A stretch of DNA of 64,000 bases from Saposhnikovia divaricata. Taxonomy: Eukaryota > Streptophyta > Magnoliopsida > Apiales > Apiaceae. Made by a program: the position numbers and the translations under genes. The notes beneath the pieces are model-generated. The model was not told the DNA's origin. It searched no databases and worked only from the letters and a program-made list of their open reading frames with translations. Positions 62,201-64,000 of this stretch are shown here, one piece after another; position 1 is the first letter of the stretch; each line of letters opens with the position of its first letter. The stretch covers positions 176,462,148-176,526,147 of the forward strand of contig CM071598.1 of assembly GCA_036435485.1 (NCBI GenBank), read 5' to 3'.

Positions 62201-62995
62201 AAATTTTATCTCATGCATATTATTCATACTAGAAAGTATAATGATGATTTTTTGTCAAAGACATGTAGATCCCACAAAAAACAACACAGTAGAGAGATAC
62301 ATAAATTAGTCAATTCCTACAAATGACTATTTTACTTGGGATTTATTTGTGCAGAATAGGTAGTAGTGGGTCAATCTGCAAGGATTGCAGAATCGCTATG
62401 ATAATTTAAGTCCCTAATTAAAAGGAATGCTTATGTGGATCCAAACAATGCACAGTAAAGGTTGCTTCAATTCATAAATTTTTATAGGGTGACAAATCTT
62501 CCACAAAGCGAAGGCGGGAAATAGGATCAAAACTTAAAAGCTTGTCACTGAGGGTAGAAAATGGAGGACGAGCCTTTGCCACTAGGCTATGCATGAATCC
62601 TAATTGCCCTTGCTTTCAACCGTAAAAAATAAGTATGTGACTTGGTAGCACTTCATATCTAATGTCTCAACGTAGGTAATTGAACTAAACCAAAATGAGT
62701 GTGTGTAATATATGTTCTTACTGACCATTTGCTTTTTATAACTATTTCCTTATAAAACATATGTAGCCATTATAAGATAAGGAATGAGCAGAACGAGTCA
62801 TGTAAGCAAAGAGTTCTCAAACCCCTGAGAATGGTAAACTTACCTCTTCCAAAATATTGAAGTGTCAAGCAATAAGCAATGGGAACCAACCAAATCATGT
62901 TCAACCATTTTTTGGTCGTCCGTTCCAACCGCACCATTAGAGAGTTCCCCGGAGCACATGACTATCAGATGACAGAGGTCTGTTGATAGAGCCAC
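50266..62995 (-). CDS. APC4: Anaphase-promoting complex subunit 4, 3' thirteen exons (partial)
   Basis: Exons on the minus strand: 62995-62844, 60981-60821, 60743-60643, 60562-60488, 60174-59995, 59186-59104, 59018-58920, 52823-52719, 52494-52356, 51354-51127, 51043-50891, 50586-50505, 50360-50266. They sum to 1653 nt (550 aa plus stop) with consistent phases and GT-AG ends. Recognisable APC4 blocks are LLLDTSIFWKR, RIGELRGLSKWRARYQ-like MGELRGLSKWRARYQ, LLVQVERFMSVL, FGGFSDCEYLQRSLAKEF, KEAFQMPFTTIS, QIVLLLNE, ACLMIVEANNLPFVSI, and the end ASRGVAC...RALVYILEEDEDE. APC4 is a scaffold subunit of the APC/C ubiquitin ligase, which degrades cyclins and securin in the nucleus. The N-terminal WD40 part (roughly 230 residues by comparison with Arabidopsis) lies beyond 64000. 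The intron 58919-52824 (about 6.1 kb) holds a complete Copia element in antisense. Confidence 0.93.
53077..53290 (+). repeat. 5' LTR of the complete Copia element
   Basis: Short LTR with a CT-rich right part (TTCTTCTTCTCTCTGTCTCT) and a TTATATATACTTAG TATA-like promoter (about 53176-53189). Confidence 0.93.
53505..53585 (+). other. GC-rich ACGCGCC-repeat leader of the Copia element
   Basis: Between the PBS and the polyprotein start, about 75 bp is extremely GC-rich with repeated (A)CGCGCC and inverted GGCGCG words. This contrasts with the AT-rich element around it. It could form a strong RNA structure. Confidence 0.6.
53858..58243 (+). CDS. Copia Gag-Pol polyprotein, intact
   Basis: 1461 codons without interruption. 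Order: gag (about 1-260), zinc knuckle CDYCKKLNHTRETC (about 271), aspartic protease WIIDSGASAHMTG (about 380), then the integrase zinc region HKRLGH...CEPC (about 515). The integrase core has TDVWGP, SDNGTEYGG and NGVAERKIGH carrying the D-D-E residues (about 573-690). Reverse transcriptase (about 990-1200) has LDVKNAFLHGDL and the catalytic YVDDIVITG. RNase H (about 1305-1440) has DADWAGC, SSAEAEYRA and DNKAAIAM. Domain order PR-INT-RT-RH defines Copia. All catalytic motifs I can see are present. The product would copy and insert element RNA from cytoplasmic particles into nuclear DNA. The start codon follows a 567-nt leader. Confidence 0.96.
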   Translation: MVEVLDNTSSSRVLDNTSESSATSSVKSGFHSTPYVSPKFNGKNFLEWSKACTMALKSHRMMKYINGKAKQPLDSDTSFDDWESENAMVCSWLSNSMEIDIRKTYIFIDTAEDVWNSLTRTYSFSGNVAKQFEIKRKMWALAQGSHTLAQYYAELTSLWSELGHYTVFECKHAEDQEKYQKMMTVEKVMKFLDGLSDEYDSIKNQLIGQVPFPTVEEAYGRVRLEESRKQSMAPVVSSERSALLTGNVQQSEPEQPEQVPMALMGERSSLQCDYCKKLNHTRETCFILHPHLRIRGRGGRGRGGYRGVSSGRSTSRGIPFRAHHAASECESYSSTGTMTASEVNTLRQLMSQMNTTPPTANFAHAGTPCHFTSDKCHNSWIIDSGASAHMTGNSSFLETYNDETGNIRVANGAIVPVHGQGTSHCLSSSLPLSDVLHVPSLTANLLSVQRITEKLNCSVTFFSSHCVFQDLATGKVLGNGKVVDGLYVMEGNSISPSTYQVSSKLNSAFESLYQWHKRLGHPSFGVLTHLFPALVKHCKKEDFFCEPCELAKHKRSSYPSRNKRSSTLFSIIHTDVWGPFRHPTHDGYRWFVVFVDCYSRLTWVYLLKQKSEVFERFKSFHHMVQTQFNASVKILRSDNGTEYGGPFISYLDTCGIIHQTSCVKTSQQNGVAERKIGHLQQVARSLMLTMHVPKYLWGEAVMTAAYLINRLPSSVLKFKTPLSCVLAPSLHPLPLRVFGSVCFVHNHAPSQDKLDSRALRCVFIGYSPTQKGYKCYHPLSRRIFVSHDVSFWENISYFSPGSSSLLQGEINRHSLDSKATDESQTLESQTLPFINIPIPNTSSNRLSIPPSNESDDLNRLDIPDLITYSRRKRNDITTLPHPETSDLETDPASPVFEPENGNTLDPTLDLPIAIRKGVRSCTNHPISNFVSYNALSPSSLAFVSSLSSISVPHTWQDALFDPKWKDAMIEEMNALKHNGTWELTHLPAGRKVVGCRWVFTVKQKPNGLIDRYKARLVAKGYTQTYGIDYQETFAPVAKMASIRVLISCAANLGWELQQLDVKNAFLHGDLKEEVYMDIPPGFSTAATIGKICKLKKTIYGLKQSPRDWFGKFQGAMIKFDYKQSNSDNTMFVKRRDGKITVLMVYVDDIVITGNDTCEIANVKRRLASEFEMKDLGKLRYFLGIEVSRSPGGIFLSQRKYTLDLLNETGMLGCRPAESPIEANHKLCGDVGEIVEKSQYQRLVGRLIYLAHTRPDISYAVGIVSRYMHDPRQPHLDAVYMIPRYLKAAPGKGVMFTKNNHLGVESYTDADWAGCQDDRRSTSGYCTFVGGNLVTWRSKKQPVVALSSAEAEYRAMAKGVRELLWIRLFLEELGLASATPMKLHCDNKAAIAMAHNPVQHDRTKHIEIDRHFIKEKINNDTIGIHFVRSEDQIADIFTKGLNQKMLHPLIGKLGMSDIYAST
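58251..58464 (+). repeat. 3' LTR of the complete Copia element
   Basis: Same length as the 5' LTR. The differences are at the far right (TTATTATATCG versus TTACTATATTG). Confidence 0.93.
59384..59521 (-). mobile_element. Short tRNA-like SINE in an APC4 intron
   Basis: On the minus strand GTAGCCTAGTGGGTAG (box A-like) and GAGGTTTGAGTCTC (box B-like) are followed by a short body and an AAAAAAATAAAATG tail. It is flanked by AAGGACAGCTA (59373-59383) and AAGGACAACTA (59522-59532), an 11-bp duplication with one mismatch. The tRNA-like region is not a functional tRNA gene. Confidence 0.65.
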
Positions 62996-63192
62996 CTAGA
63001 ACAAGAGGCACATATTACATATACATTACAGGCTTTAGGTCACGATTCAAATTTCAATCATGTTATGCACTGAAATTCTATGTAACAATGCGAAGAAAAA
63101 ATTCTAGTCATCGTAAACTATTAACTTCTTTGTATTTCCATTAGTTTGATGCATGACTTTTATTGCAATATCATGACTTCTTTGTAAAATAT

Positions 63193-63290
63193 TACACCCT
63201 CCGTCCCATAATTTTCGTCTTGTTTGACTTTCGTGGTCAAATTGACCGAACTTTGACTAAAATTTACAGATTATCCATTTATAATTTGAG
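63193..63290. mobile_element. Stowaway-like MITE fragment
   Basis: ACACCCTCCGTCCCATAATT, then GACTTTCGTGGTCAAATTGA, is a common plant Tc1/mariner MITE end. The opposite terminus was not found; the next repeat block may interrupt it. Confidence 0.5.
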
Positions 63291-63314
63291 AATCCAAAAA
63301 TACAACCATTGTTG

Positions 63315-63475
63315 TCACGTCGGGCGACTAGTCGCGACTAGTCGACCTTTCGTTTTGTTCCACTCGACTTGGAAGCTCGACTAGCTATTTGTACAGATTT
63401 CGCTCGACTGGCTTCGACTGGGTCGACTATTCGGGGCGACTGGTTCGACCAGTCGACCGACTGGGTTAAAATAGC
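63315..63475. repeat. CGACTAGTCG / GTCGACT-rich repeat block
   Basis: About 160 bp in which CGACT or AGTCG occurs more than a dozen times in both orientations (GCGACTAGTCGCGACTAGTC; TTCGACCAGTCGACCGACTG). It looks like the terminus of a DNA transposon whose other end is outside the window. Superfamily unknown. Confidence 0.45.
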
Positions 63476-64000
63476 AAAAAATAATAATTTTCTTCAGTGT
63501 GTATGTTTCGGATGATGTGTGTGTATTACTTAATTTATGTTGTAGGTAGTGGGGTTTCATCCGCAGGTTCAGCTATGTTTTCTGCTTTTCCTTGGACTGC
63601 TATGAAGACAGAGAGAAGAAGGAAACAAAGATGTTTGCTTTTTTGTATGTAAAATTATATTAGTGATTAGGGTGTAATAGGGGGCTTTGGGACCATGGTC
63701 TTGAATCTAAAGTAGCGTTAGAGGATGATTAAAATAGAAGATGATTATATATCAATTAATATTACAAGTAGCTTTTGTCTGCCACTAGTCTCAGTTAATA
63801 TTTTATATTTGTTTGGTGTGTGAGCATGTGCTTTTGTATATGTTGCAGTGCATGTATCAGCAATTGTGTTCACAAAATGAAATAATGAAATCATAATGTT
63901 TTGTAGTTGGAACTTGGAAATTTCTAAACTAGAATTAGATTACATTATTTCTTCTATTCTATTATTTCCCTAATCTTCTTTCAATATTCTTGACATCTTG

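Larger units (their letters stand above)
62996..64000. other. APC4 intron (partial) with MITE-like repeats
   Basis: This should be an APC4 intron, since the missing 5' exons must lie further right; I found none here. It contains a Stowaway-like end and a CGACTAGTCG-rich block. A plus-strand stretch with splice-like ends (about 63563-63640, SAMFSAFPWTAMKTERRRK) is not recognised. Confidence 0.45.

Overview
This is a repeat-rich, AT-rich eudicot nuclear DNA segment with three host genes and a large block of nested transposable elements. The plant assignment rests on VAL-type B3 and DUF4408/DUF761 genes, GT-AG introns, and plant-type Helitrons, SINEs, MULEs, Copia and Gypsy elements. The species cannot be named. 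The flanking genes argue against Brassicaceae, because the VAL3-like protein keeps a CW domain that Arabidopsis VAL3 lacks.

Layout. (1) 0.67-2.13 kb, plus strand: a two-exon DUF4408/DUF761 membrane protein gene. (2) 4.59-13.47 kb, minus strand: a complete 13-exon VAL3-like B3 transcriptional repressor gene, reconstructed exon by exon with consistent splice phases (2400 nt of coding sequence, 799 aa). (3) 13.5-19.7 kb: intergenic DNA with a degenerate tandem array, TA microsatellites, a MITE, a tRNA-type SINE with a perfect 18-bp target duplication, and an unidentified decayed coding fragment. (4) 19.69-23.01 kb: a gag-protease-only Copia derivative whose 3' LTR is split by a 1.15-kb foldback element. 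(5) 23.0-24.6 kb: palindromic MITEs. (6) 24.87-28.87 kb: a nearly complete MULE with a three-exon MuDR-type transposase broken by one TAG codon.

(7) 28.92-42.26 kb: a three-layer nest. A Helitron is interrupted by a Mutator-like non-autonomous element, which is itself interrupted by a very young 10.5-kb Gypsy element. The Gypsy element has 3.5-kb LTRs, an extra ORF before gag and almost no pol. (8) 43.2-48.1 kb: two more related Helitrons in opposite orientations, one carrying a SINE. (9) 49.1-50.0 kb: a foldback MITE. (10) 50.27-63.0 kb, minus strand: the 3' thirteen exons (550 codons) of APC4, an anaphase-promoting complex subunit. One APC4 intron holds a complete Copia retrotransposon with an intact 1461-codon polyprotein, in antisense to the gene. 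The 5' WD40-coding exons of APC4 lie past the right edge.

VAL3 and APC4 are also near neighbours in Arabidopsis (AT4G21550 and AT4G21530). The window therefore looks like a conserved microsyntenic block stretched to about 37 kb between the two genes by transposon nesting. The DUF4408 gene and VAL3 are convergent. VAL3 and APC4 lie on the same strand. The element genes serve their own transposition and share no pathway with the host genes.
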